From assembly GCF_905475345.1 (NCBI RefSeq), contig NC_066586.1:2361001-2425000 (forward strand): a DNA stretch of 64,000 bases. Direction: 5' to 3'. Each line of letters opens with the position of its first letter. The first letter of the stretch is position 1. The notes under the pieces are model-generated. The model worked only from the letters and a program-made list of their open reading frames with translations. It did not search any database and had not been told where the DNA came from. Origin of the DNA: Vespula vulgaris (lineage: Eukaryota; Arthropoda; Insecta; Hymenoptera; Vespidae). The position numbers were made by a program, and so were the translations under genes. Of this stretch, positions 40,335 to 53,403 are shown in pieces.

Positions 40335-40760
40335 TCTCTCTGTTACATGATATTCCTTAACGGACTACTATTATGTCAATGTAGATAAGATATAAAAGTA
40401 ATTTTATAATAACGTAATATTTGATATATTTTTTTTTTTTATATATAAATACCTATTATCGAGGAATATAATCGTAAAAAGATAATAATCGACGACGAGA
40501 TAACCATCTTGTCTATTTTTATTTTCTTCCTTTTAACGACTCTCTCTCTCTCTCTTTCTTTCTCTCTGTCTCCTTATATTGCTTAACAATCTACTACTAT
40601 TTCAACTCGCGTTATGAAACTTATTTCATAATAATATAATATTTGATATTTTTTTTTTTTATAGAAATACCTACTATCGCGAAATATGATCGTAGAGAAA
40701 TAAAAATACGACGAGTTAAAAGCAAATGATCTGGTCTACTTATACTCTCCCCTTTTTCTT
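40335..40760. repeat. Diverged tandem duplication, period about 222 bp
   Basis: Two successive copies share ordered landmarks: tctctctg (40335 and 40561), aatatttgatat followed by a T run (40416 and 40638), aaatacctaNtatcg (40447 and 40665), and gtcta followed by a T/C-rich end (40511 and 40734). Offsets are 226, 222, 218 and 223, so the copies align with small indels. Both include a (CT)n block. Confidence 0.75.
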
Positions 40761-43029
40761 TTCTCCATGATACCACTTTTATTTTTCACAATCAGTTCGA
40801 CCTTTTAATAAGAATATTTAACTACGATGATTGGATAAAAGCGAGAGAAGATAAAACAATGACGAGATCGTTAAGAGTAGTATCTTCTAATTAAACGTCA
40901 CCTTTCTCCGTCATAACGATTCAACGAGAAGTTATCTTTAGCAAAATGATTGTTAGTCGTTAATGATTAAAAAACTAAAACGATACTTCTCCGTGTGGAT
41001 CGATATTTCGATTTACCGTATCTCTTGATATTTTTTCATTTGCAAAAATCATCGTAATGCGTTACATCGTCTCGTATATATCGAAAGTCGAGAGAGTCGA
41101 AAAAAAATCGTGAAATTATTGGAGAACGAAATTATTGTCGAACGCGAGCGTTAACTGCCTTTTTGTTCGTCGGGGTGGCGCCGTGCACACTTTTAGGGAG
41201 GTAGAATCTGGGTAATGAAAGTGGTGGGGCGAGTGCAATTTGCACACCGCGGGATTAAGTCCAAGTTTTTCCCCTTTACGGTCGCTCTTTATGTCCCTTT
41301 TATGCCGTTTTAACGTTGCTCGGCCTTTCTTTTTCTCACTCTCGCACTCTCGCGAGTACGACCCTCCCCATTCGTCTCTTCTATATCTCCATCGTCCCTC
41401 TCGCTGTGACTCGGAATATACTATCGGCCGTGAACACGCGAGAACGAATACTAAATTTGACGTTTCTGCGAACGGTGAAAACTATTCTACGTCGAGGATT
41501 ATTTTTATCACGAGGAATACTTATTGTTAACATTAAGTTTATATATAAACTCGTATTTCTTCTATTACTTTTGGAATAGACATGGCGCACACGTTTATAT
41601 CTCAGATCTATATAGGTATTTGAAAAATAAATTTATTACGCGAATTTTCGTTCCTTATACGTCTAAGAATTTTCAAATGCAAATGTTAATAAATAAATCG
41701 TAGCTATTGAAAATAACGTTTTGGTATAATTTTCTTAACCTATCTTTTTTTTCATCAAAGGAACTGTCACGGAACTGTCTCCCTTTTCTATTTTACGCGG
41801 AGTAAAAATAAAATTAGGTATCTGATAGTCGTTAGTTCGCGTCCGGTTAAAATAGTTTAAAAGAATTATAAGATTATAATCGTAGTATCGACGCTTATTT
41901 TTTTTTAAACTTTCTCTCAGCCTATGTATTATCACCACTATTGCCAATTTCGCCTCTTCCTGTTTCTTTATACCTCCGTCTTTTCGTTGCAATTTTTTCT
42001 AACACCCTTTTCTTTTTTCCTTTTCTCTCCTCGCGTGTTTCTTTGTCCTTTTTATTTATTGTTTTTTTTTTTTCTTAACGTCGAAGAAAGCTCTTTCGCG
42101 ATATTAATTTTTCATCCGTCCAATCGATACTTCCCCCAAACGAAATAGCTAATTTCTAGTAGACCAAAGTTTTCTAACTACTAAAGAATAAGTGTACGTA
42201 ACTTAATGAATTTAACTTCTTGATCGTTAACTACGAAAAGAAAATAAATATTCATCGAATAATATTCTATCTGAAGGCAAGGCAAGAACTTAGAAAATTT
42301 TCCATAAGATTACCATAGAAAATACATATATTCCGGTAAACGTAGTCGGAGCAACAAATATTTAAGAATGCTCGTAATAATTTTCCGTCAAAGTTCCTCG
42401 GGAAAGTTTTCGGAAAAGTTTCAATTCCTTTCGTAAGGAAAAAGGAGTTTTCTACGGGGTTGCGAGAGAGGACTAGAAAATTTCAGGCCGCTTTATTTCT
42501 ACGGGCGCTTACTCCCCGAAAGACATTCGAATTCCTTCCGATTTTCCCGTAGGGAGAGAAAGGGAAAACTTCGGCCTTTCACGAACTTTATGAAATCTTT
42601 TTGAAAATTCGACTCGGTCGCAGAGAAAGTCAGTATGATTCCGATTTCGCGAGACGGACGAACGATAACAATAAGTTAATCTATCTTTTATCCTATTTCG
42701 GTCCAATTTCTTCTTCGTAATTCCTTTACGCGTTAGGGATTTCACCATACACGTATATCCTACCCTTTTTATCTCTCTCTGTCTCTTTCTCTCTCTCTCT
42801 CTCGTCATTTGATAAGCTCAATTTGTCCTCGTGAAAGGAATAAGGGCTCGATCAGAAATCTCCGAACGATATTACAAGGATTTTCGCTCGCCGAAAACTT
42901 ATCCGTCTATAAAATTTAACGATTTTCTCAAAGAATCGTTACTATCATGTCGATTTAACCATCTCGAGATTCTTACAGGATCCTTCTTATCTTTTTCTTT
43001 ATCGAACAAAACTCCTTCGATTGTTACAG

Positions 43030-43172
43030 GCGGAGATCGAAAATCGTGATATCCTCCGCGAAGCCCGAAGACAGCGGCAGATACGAGTGCATTGCCGAGA
43101 GTACTTCAGGTCACCGGGCCTCCCTTGCGGCCCAACTTCTAGTCGCACACGATACCAGAATTCCGGAGACAA
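43030..43172 (+). CDS. vn: vein-like internal exon B: second half of Ig domain and linker
   Basis: Completes the Ig domain begun 31 kb upstream. Seen: acceptor ttgttacag (AG at 43028-43029) and consensus donor gtaagt at 43173-43178. The exon enters in phase 2: its first base g joins the ag of exon A to give AGG (Arg). It leaves in phase 1, with one base (a) left over. The translation contains KIVISSAKPEDSGRYEC, the classic E-F turn of Ig domains, with the second disulphide cysteine at 43088-43090, followed by strands F and G (IAESTSG...ASLAAQLLVAHD). A short linker rich in Thr/Pro/Glu ends the exon. Joined to exon A, the two cysteines, the tryptophan and the DxGxYxC motif form one complete Ig fold. 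If the following intron were retained, the frame would stay open to a stop ending at 43282, giving an Ig-only protein. Confidence 0.93.
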
Positions 43173-43424
43173 GTAAGTACGATGATGTTTCTTATGAAAT
43201 AAATGAAATTTTTATTAGTCATATCGGGATGAAACTCAATACGCTATTAGTGGAGTTTAGCTTTTCGTTTATGATATTTTGAAAAATTAATCAAAGATCT
43301 TATACTTCAATATCGCTTGATATACTTTAATATATTTTTTTTTATATAAAATCGGATTATCAGCGATGAAAGAAAAACCCTTTGTACAAATATGGTATAT
43401 TCTCTTATCCAATAAAAAAAAAGT

Positions 43425-43452
43425 GTGTATGTGTGTGTGTGTGTGTGTGTGC
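43425..43452. repeat. (TG)n microsatellite
   Basis: tgtg repeat with one tatg, 250 bases after exon B. Confidence 0.94.
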
Positions 43453-45762
43453 AAATGTAATCACTTTTCACCAGTTGTGAAAATTTATCATAGATATAAG
43501 CGTTCGAGGAAAAATGAATATTACATTGGTAACTACTAATAGGAGTGACGTGACGTAACATACTGACCACTACCACTGACTCCGTTAGAACCATTCGTCA
43601 TTATACAACTAGCAACTTTTCGTGGGTAACCGCTACTCGCCGGCAACGTGAGAGTGCTTCGCTTGTCGGCAAAGTTTTCAAATATTTTGAGATTCGTGTT
43701 CCAGATATGTATGCACGGGAGTCCGACGGTCACTGTTGAAAATGGAATGACGTTTGAAAAGATCTCGTACATGACGAGTATCAAAGTTTTCATGATATTT
43801 TAATTAATATATATACAAATTGTTCTACCGATCTACACAAAAAAAAGTATTCAAAAAAAAGAAAAGAAGAAAAAAGAGAGAGAGAGAAAGAAAAGAATAA
43901 AAAAGAAAATCACGTCGGTAAAAAATATTCTTTGAAATGCGTCACGTTCGAAAAAGAAAAAACAAAAGGAAGAAAGAAAGCAAGAAAGAAAGAAAGAAAG
44001 AAAGAATAAATCGATACCAACGATGTTTCCTCTTTCTTTTCTTTTTTTTTTAAATTGTCCGTGGAAAACGAAAGATCGTCGATCATTTTGTCCGGAAGAA
44101 AAATGAACTTGGAAGCGGAGCTTATACGACGAAATCCACGTTTATCCCCTTGTCGTTTCGCCATTTCCTGGATCTAAACGAAAACGAGCTAAGTCGCTAG
44201 CGGAAAGATCGCAACCGACGAGACGTTCGCTCCCGACGACGTCGCCGCCGCCGCGAACAAGTGTTCTTCCTACAGGAGATATACGAGGCTATCGCTTTAC
44301 CGACATTGTGTCGTTTACGATGGTCATTTCGCGTAACGACGTGCTGGAAACATTCGCAGTATACATACATAAACGTCCGAGGCAGACCACATTAATGCGA
44401 AACGCGTTGATCGATCGTCCTTCTCTATCTCTCTTTCTCTCTTTAGGTTGTTTTATCACTATCTCTCTCTCTCTCTCTCTCTCCCTCTCTCTCTGTTTTT
44501 GTCTTTACAAGAGAAGACGCGTTTATATGCATACATCGTAACGAAAACTTTGACGATCCTACGTCTCCCGTCGAAAATTGAAAATAATAGGAATATATAT
44601 ATATATACATAGGCAAAGAGATCGTGATCATTTATCTCTTATACGATTCTACCTATCTCCTATCTCTTCGCTACAGGTGGCCATACATATGTATACTTAT
44701 GCGCATTCGAATTAAGTCCAAATCATACTTGGATTAATTCCAGGATGTTCGTTCGCTCGGACGAGAAACGTTACGAATTAGAACGTTACGAATGTTAGTT
44801 ACGTTCGGTAGCAAATCGGTCTAAAGCCTGATCTACTTAATCAAGATTAAACGGGATTAGTATGTCAAACTAGTTGTAACGGTTTGTAAATTTACAAGAG
44901 ATTAAACTTAAGATTAAAATAGACTTTGTCGGCGATTAGTAAATATCGATCGAAAGTATTACATCCTTGTATCAAACATACACACGTGAGTACGTAAATC
45001 TCCTTTCCATCATATTATATTTATTTAAATAATAATGTTACATCATATCGTACGAGTTACATCATATTTATTCAAATAATAATGTATCTCTATAACGTAA
45101 CTTTCTCGTAATCCGATTCAAAAGGAAGAGAAAAAGTTTTGGAAAGAACCGCGATAAGGGACTTTTCATTTGGAGAAACAGTAGGTATGTCGCAGGTGAT
45201 AAACCGAGGATTACGCACCTGATGCGATAATGCCTGCATGGTTCAGCGATTCGAGGTAGAACCAGCAAAGCTTGCGGTTCGCCGCTGCGCTCACGCCGCA
45301 AGCTCGTATGACGGACAAAGGACGACAATTACAACCCTGGCAGCACAGTGTCAGAGTTTCATATAGCTCTGGGCGACTGATGGCGGGTCAGCAGGCCGTT
45401 TCTCTGTATGTCTCTCTCTCTCTCTCACCTCTCTTTATCTATCTACATATATATTTCTCTCTCTGTCTCACTTATTCACTCTGTAGCCACTCGAGTTCTA
45501 TATACACGGTGACTCGACAAGTCCTGATCCGTTTCTCTCGCGAGACAGGCCTATAGTGAAAAGGCAAAGCCGTCGTTGCGCGTTTTGTGGTATTAAGGTA
45601 TATGGCTCCCTTTCTCTCCATTCAACCCAATCATTCGCTATTCTATTCTTGCTCATTTACTAATTTGCCTTCTCCCCAATACTCTCGCGACACGTTCTTT
45701 CTCTCTACACGTGCTTTCAATCTAATCGATCCGTTTCAATATCCAATTCTCATTTTCTTTCT

Positions 45763-45767
<5 letters not shown>

Positions 45768-45804
<37 letters not shown>
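45768..45804. repeat. (CT)n microsatellite
   Basis: About 36 bases of CT. Confidence 0.95.
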
Positions 45805-45806
<2 letters not shown>

Positions 45807-46943
45807 CTCCTCATCATTATCATCGAGTTATTTGAGTTATTTGTACTTTACACGAGCCTCATTTTCCTCGTGCTATGAAATACAAGCTATTTGATATTAA
45901 GCGACATCAAACGAATAAACGGATTTTAATTACGGCAAAATTTCATCTCGTTATCGTATTTTATATTATCCCATAAGTATCGTTTATCATTTAGAATTGG
46001 ACATTCCTGCGGTAAAGTAAAATGATATTTGTTTATTCGAGGTGTGTTCGTGAGCTAATTTTCAAAGTACCTATAAATAAATAAGTATACTTTGGTAAAG
46101 AAATTTATTCGATTAAATGTACATCGGTCGATCGAACGAACGATTTTCTCTTACCGAAGAACCAGGTATATTATTATAACGAATTATATCATATTTATAT
46201 CTATCGTAATTATAAAATAACAAACATTTAAATTTTGTTTAACGTAATCATTAAACGTTATTACAACTTACGCTTAATATATTAAGATCCTTTGAAAAAG
46301 ATTTAAATTCTGGTATCGCCGGACAAGTAGTTTGAATTAAATATTAACCCTCGACAAAGACACCGTAGTACGATAACAAGCCGTTTACTGAATTCGTCAA
46401 CTGTTCTAACTTACACAAAAGTAAGTTGGAAAGTGGAAGTACGGCACGTTGCCCAAAGTTAACTTTGTTCTCGTAAATAACGAAATTTCAAATAACACAG
46501 CTTGGTTATAACAGACGAGATATTTTCTTTTACGTTTACGCGTTTAATTTCACGTAGTAACTATGTTAATGGTCATCCAACGGATATCTGTTTTAAAATA
46601 ACATTGCGATTAAATAAATAAATAAATCGCGCTAAAAAGAAAAAAAGGAAATGAAACAAAAACAAAAAAAAAGAGAGAGAAAACACTTAACATCGAGCAA
46701 GAAGATGATCGTACAAGAATTATAATTATTATTCGATTACCATTTATTTTTGTTAAGCTTTCAAAACGACGAAAATTCTCAATTACGATGTCTCGTGATA
46801 TTCGTTGTCAGTACGGAACTGAAAATAATGGAGAGATGCGACAGAGACGAAAAGAAAAAAAACGTGACAAGCCTTTCTGACAACTAGAAAATCTGTTGAA
46901 TGTAACTTCCTCATAGAGAAAGTACAGCCAGTGGTGTTTCATA

Positions 46944-46946
<3 letters not shown>

Positions 46947-46985
<39 letters not shown>
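46947..46985. repeat. (CT)n microsatellite
   Basis: About 38 bases of CT. A (GA)n tract lies at 47164-47192, roughly 180 bases away. Confidence 0.95.
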
Positions 46986-46987
<2 letters not shown>

Positions 46988-47158
46988 TCTCTCTCACACT
47001 CTCCACCCTTTCGTATTCCGCATTAATACCTACGCTTCGTGCTTAAGTTACGCGGCAGAAATCCTCGAGTGGCCAAACACCTAGCGTGTGAAGCGGAAGA
47101 CTCGGGTATTGCACGCTTGCAAGTAGTATTTCGTATTCCTTAGGCGTACATTTCTCTT

Positions 47159-47200
<42 letters not shown>

Positions 47201-47341
47201 AAAAAAGAAATAAGAATGAAAATGGCAAAAATTATCGTTCGTAAAAAATATAAAGCTCGTGCGGATAAGATCTAATGAACGATTAAATTTTACTATACAG
47301 TTTCATTACTTTTTATTTCTGTTTTATTTTGTCAATTTTTT

Positions 47342-47372
<31 letters not shown>

Positions 47373-48117
47373 AATTAAGTGTCAGCTTTTTAAGAAACAA
47401 GAATCGAGTTCTACAAGCTCTCTTCGAGTACATTATCTAATGAATCTTGGTAAATGATCGCACGTCTTTTCTTCGCATTAGGAAAGGAGAGTAGAAAGAT
47501 TTAAAAGATGTAGAAGAGCACGCGAACTTGTGAAAAATATTGCTCGTGACACGAAAGAGGCGTACTCTCTAATGGAAAGTGGAAAATAATGAGAACTCAA
47601 CTTACTTTATATTAATGTGAAACTAAACTTGATACATATTCGTCAAAGTGAAAATAAAAAAAAAAGAAAAAGAAGAGAATGAAAACGAAGACGAAGACGA
47701 AGACAAAGACGAATATGATGATAATGAAAAAGAAAAGAAGACAAATGTAAGAATGAACGATGCTAATGATTCCAACGATTATTTATAAACGATTATATAA
47801 GAAAAAATGGATACGTCGTTGATAAAGTCAAGAACGAATGAAATTAAGAACGAAAGATAAGAAAACGAAATATCGTTGATAATAATAAGAAGCGCGAGGA
47901 AATGAAAGAAGGAGAAGCAATTATAAACGGAAGTTGAACTTCTTAGTATCTTATAGTGTTCATAGTCGTATCGTATTTTCTAGAATTATTCGCTTAGCCG
48001 TGCACATCGTACTTGCAAGTCGAAAGGGTACGTAACGCAACGACGTGAGCATATAATTCTTACGGAATTAATTAGAACGAGGAAAGACAAAGGAGAGAGT
48101 GAGAGTAAGGGGTAAGA

Positions 48118-48151
48118 AAGATAGATAGATAGACATATAGATAGATAGATA

Positions 48152-48185
<34 letters not shown>
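48118..48185. repeat. (GATA)n then (GA)n
   Basis: gata units with one cata, then pure ga from about 48156. Confidence 0.95.
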
Positions 48186-48186
<1 letters not shown>

Positions 48187-51037
48187 TTTCGCGATATTTC
48201 GCGGAGAGGAATCTCCCTTGTTTCTCTCCTTGTTCATGGAACCGAAACGAACAGGAAAATTTCCAGAGGCAAATCCGTGGTTATTACTATACGTCCCACT
48301 TTTATCTCAAAGTAATTCGGAAATAAAGTATGTCGGTCATAAAGCGAATCTACGACTGTAAAGTTATGCCTAGCGTATAACTATAGATGTGTACCAACAT
48401 ACATGTGTACGTAATATATCCGTAAACTAGGGAGTTTATAGATCACGTTCGTATCTTTTGACATTAAATCGTTGCAGTTATACTCTATACGTTACTTTGA
48501 TAGCACCGCAAATGTATACGGGCGATTTTCAACGTTATGACAAAAGTTCGTGACGCGAGCTAAAGCTGCGAAATGACTTTACGTTATAAGGATAAAAAAT
48601 AAAAATAAAAAATAAAAAAAGAACGTGATAACGAGGATGGAAATGGACGAAAAAAAAAGAAAAAAGAAATAATAGGAGATTGAAAGGTGCATGTAGGTAG
48701 ATTTCAGATCGTTCGATTTCGAGGAAAAAAAGAAATTTATTACAGGGATACGTTTACTTTCCTGGATACGTTCGTGCAAACATTTTTTTCGAAATTCTCG
48801 TCAATAAAGAATTACTCCAGTCGCGAAATAGAAACAATCTTTAGGTACGTCCTTGTTCAACAGTGAGAGCTCAAGAGTCTGATCTCGGGTGCTTCCGGCA
48901 AAGCGAATTTTCATGTCACTTGGCGTTCTTCGAAACAGCGCTTTGCGTTCGCCTCGATACGCATCGAAGAAGACGTCGTCGAATCTACGAGCTGAAATAA
49001 AGCGACAGAAACTTCGAGCTCGTTTAACGCTTGAGGGGATGCGTTAGAGGAATCGATGCGAATTACAAGAAAGAATATTTCACTTTATATCGGGTCGCTA
49101 ATATATAGATATTAGTTTATTTTCGGTTCGAATACTTTATAAAACGTATTCGTTTTATCGAAAGAGAAAAAAGGAGAAAGAGAGAGAGATAGGAGGGAAG
49201 AGCCGAAAACATGAAAAACTCGTTGCATTACGAAAAATAAACAATTATGCGAACTCATTGGCAATAGAGAAAAAAATTCGAGCATAGGAATCTCTCGAAT
49301 CTCGAAGTTAGAAAAGTATCGCGTCGGTTAGTCGGACCGAAAACCGTCTGGCGTTTCTACAAATTCCGATTCTCTTCTCCCTTTGCTGGATAAACAGACG
49401 GGCGAAACCGGTCTCTGTCCGACTACACTCTTCTCTTACTACTTACTAAACGCAGACCTGGCTCATACGTATACGTCCGTCTAGTCCGCTGAATTCTGCA
49501 AGCTTTTTCCGCTATGCGTTCTTTCTTCCATTTCTCTTTCTTTCTTCTTTTCCTTTCTCGTAAGATACGTAGCATATAGCATGGAAAGTGAGAGGTATCT
49601 CGACTGAAAGAGAAAAGATGGCTTTCCATTGAAGAATTATATCCTTTGTACATAATATCTACATATATATATATATACGTACGTAGACATATCTAATTCT
49701 AAAGCAAAATTGATAAAATCCAAGATGAAACTTTTCAAAATGCCTTTCATATTTTTATTTTAAAATTAAACAGCTAGGCTTATATTAGATAATATTAATT
49801 ATCATTAATCGATCCTAATCTTAATTAGATTTGAAAATAATTTTAGAAATGGATCGTTAAAAGTCATTACAAGGGATACGAGACACTCATCAAATTTTTG
49901 TCGACACACACACACACACACACACATATATATTGTATTACAAATAGTTGAAATAGGTGAACACGTGCATGACAAATACGAGGGTGAATAGAGAATCGTC
50001 ATTTCGATAATCGAAAATGGTTCGGAGAATTTGAAGTTCGCACGAAGATCCGATCACCGTTCGCGATTAACGCACGATTTCGCGTCGTCGCTATCAGCGA
50101 TGCCAATAATGCCAATGCTAAAGCTCATCCTCGCGAGTCCGTCGCAAGCAAAGCGACGTTTGACGCGCATGCATTCGCACACAGTCGACAAACACACGGA
50201 AAAATCTGCCTGTCAAATATTTGAGAGAATTCACGGATAAGCCCGATACGTCAAGCTACCACTACTTCTCTCGAGTCGATATTTTATTTTGTCGCGCGTA
50301 CAGAATTCCCGGCCATTAACTAGTAATGAACAAACAGACGGCAAATCGTTCGAATTCGCTCGCCTAATCATCGATCTTCGATCCCTGGATACGTTCGTTA
50401 ATGACGCCCGATGAGACCAATAGGACATTGCTTCGACATCGATGATGTCATTCTCTACGAGAATAGAAAAAGAAAAAGACATTACGATAGATAATCTTCT
50501 TAAAAAGTCGGCATTGAAAATTGTTACGAATCTTTATGCGATGAAAAAGAAAAAGAAGAAAAAAGAAAAAGGACAAAAAAGATCAAATTTATAAATTCGA
50601 CCATCGGACAATCGAATTTTCCAAGAGAAACGAATTCCATTGAAATTTTCACACTCCTGACTGTACATATAGCATATATATATATTCATATACACATATA
50701 TACATATAGACATGAATACATACATACATACATACATATATATATACAGCGACAGATTCGGACGACGTATAATTAACGAGCTCAACCTTCCTCGTTCGAA
50801 CAAAAACTACGGAATACGTTCGTCTATAAGGGAAACGAAATTTAGATTATCTCTGTGAAACCCCACGGGAACGTGCATGGCTCAAAATTAAATACGATTT
50901 CATCGAGGAAGGAAAGGGGGAAAAGTAGAAGGGGAGATACCAATCTCGAATACATTCCAGCTACGTTCGACGAGTTTTCAAAAAGGCCAATTTTCGCTTC
51001 GTTTACTTGACGCGTGAAGACAAAAGAGGTCAAGCTG

Positions 51038-51078
<41 letters not shown>

Positions 51079-53369
51079 CCTCTCTCTCCCTCTTTATCTT
51101 TCTCCCCCTCTCTTAATGCAAATAACACGGATCAAGTTGATTAGATAACGGAGCTGCCGCAGAGTGAATCTCGACTCGAATTATGTAAGAGAAGGGTGAA
51201 GAGATTGACTCTAACTTGGAAACTATGCGATGTTAGGAGAAACTAGACTAAGAAACGTGCCACCATCCCTCTGAGCTCTTTCGTTCCACTGATCCTTGCG
51301 TGTAGACGACCTCGGAATCATCGAGCCTTACTACTTCGTGTATTTACTCGATACAAACTTTGCCAAAGTTATAACCATCCTCTATTCCCACGCGTGATAA
51401 TATAATAACTGACGTAGAGATTCTAACGTTATCAGACATATCCTATCCTACGTGTTACATTTCTTTAACTCGCACCATTACTCTTCCCAGTTAAATATAT
51501 AAATTTTGATAACACTCGATAAATATACGTTCCCCCTATAATAATGGTAACGATTGGGAAGTTATAAAAAAGAAAAAAAAGAAAAGGAAAAAAAAAACAT
51601 TTTCAAGCTGAAACCAAAGATCGGACTTGGCTTAAATACGGAAGACGGTCCCCAGTCGAATTTAAATATAATCCGTATCTAAATTTTCAATGGAGATTGC
51701 GCGGCAGTTACGAAACGAAACGCTACTATAACCGTGAGCGTTCGACCAATGCGGCAGTAACTACTGCAATAAAATAGCAGAGTATAAAGTCGTACATACA
51801 CCCGAATACTGCACCCGCGAGGCAGTTAAATATAATCGAACGTAATCAAATGTATCTTTCGCGAGAGTCACCTCGCGGGAGTTTTATCTATCTTTCGTGC
51901 ATAAACGTAGGCATTAAAAATTTTTTTATCAGAACTCATATCCCGCCATTTTCTATATCGCGAATCGATAAACCATTTTATTTTTATTCGGTTACTATTA
52001 AGAAAGAGATCGTCGGAGAGAAACAGAGATGGGAGGGAGAATCGCGAGAAATCGATTCGCGATCTCAGACAACATCTAACAGCGTAATGAAAGCCGATTG
52101 GAGAATTTGGCGTGCCAATAATATTAACCACGTTCGGGGACAGAGGAGGAACGTACTCGCGAGAGCGCTAACAAACGGTTTAGCACGCGGAAACCGTAGT
52201 TGGTAGAGTACGATGGAGAGAATTCCGTGCGGCACGAAGCTCTCACAATAGAGGTAGCTCGATGAATAGATATGATCTGTTTGCAGGGCCACCGTCGGTA
52301 TCATCATCGGCATACGTCATCAGAGAAACGGCATATGTACATTGCCGCTTAACCCACCTCTCCCTCCGTGTCCTCTTCATCCTTCTCATTCCATCGTTTC
52401 TCATATCCACCGTTTCATTCCAACGTTTCATTCCAGCTTTCCTGACACTCCCGACCCTGCCTACGTTATTATTCGATAACGAATTTATTCGTTGACTCAT
52501 TAACAGAACGAAACACTTTCACCGGTCAAAGGTTCCTAGACTTTGAGGTATATTACGTAAGCATCGCTCAAACATCGACCGTCTCACTTCTACTAATTGA
52601 GAAACTTTCAAAGACTTCCACTCGACTCCCTTTAAAATCAACGCTTTCCAACTCGGTAATTTTCAAGTCTCAATCTCTCGACCGTCCGATTTCTCTCGAG
52701 GTTTCATTCAATAACGCAACCCATTCATTTCGAAGAGAAGCTTTGTCTATCCTCTTTGATTAAAGAAAGAACCACGCTCGTCGGTTTTATTCGATAGAAA
52801 TTTTCTTTTCCACGTTCAATCGCTCTGTTTTTCGTTGATACTGCCTTGATAATTAGCAATACTACCTTTTGTCTACTCTCGACGCTGACGTAAAGCGGAA
52901 AATCTTATCTGGCATCGAATCATCGGAACGACGCTTTTGTGCCACTTTTTTTCCTGCCGCTTAGGATGCTCGAAAAAAATGGCAATACGAGGGATTCTCG
53001 AGGGAACAGCAAAGCGATAATAACGGAAGCGTATCGCGAGAGAGCGTACGTCACGCGTCCGTGCTTTTTTCCTCCCATTCTCTTTCTACTTTTATTTTTC
53101 GTCCGTTCGACGTCATCGAGGCCCACGCGAACTATCGATCATGTGCCATGGCATACTTCACGCGATCGCACCACCGAAAACTATCTCTACCATTAATCTA
53201 CGGACCTTTACGGAAGCCATGCAACGTGTACCGATCGAAGCTTATCGATTATTTTCTCACACCTTCTTCTTTTACACATATTTACACATATGTAGATAAA
53301 CCTCCGCTAGCATCATATTTGTTCAGGTACACACATGCGCGCATATATATACATATATTTATGTAGAGG

Positions 53370-53403
<34 letters not shown>

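Larger units (their letters stand above)
12050..43029 (+). other. 31-kb intron splitting the Ig domain
   Basis: Bounded by gtaagg (donor) and ttacag (acceptor); phase 2; length 30,980 bases. It consists of AT-rich DNA with dense microsatellites. The longest are (CT)n at 13131-13260 and 40118-40250, (GA)n at 16541-16639, (TTCG)n at 17041-17104, CTTT/CTTC tetramers at 26895-27006, the GACGAA hexamer array at 27976-28131, (TTTA)n at 28587-28640, (TCTA)n at 33958-34035 and 38980-39057, and CT at 38068-38180. Purine- or pyrimidine-rich low-complexity blocks lie at 24472-24540, 28948-29080, 30990-31160 and 34480-34810. Non-repetitive islands without recognised genes lie near 18.5-18.7, 19.3-19.45, 23.2-23.3, 25.0-25.3, 29.78-30.05, 31.68-31.9, 33.4-33.6, 36.1-36.25, 38.2-38.65, 39.2 and 41.15-41.45 kb; they are candidate enhancers. 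Confidence 0.9.

Noticed and set aside
45008..45085. Two catcatattta...aataataatgt copies in tandem
   Set aside because: Short, AT-only local duplication; ordinary slippage.
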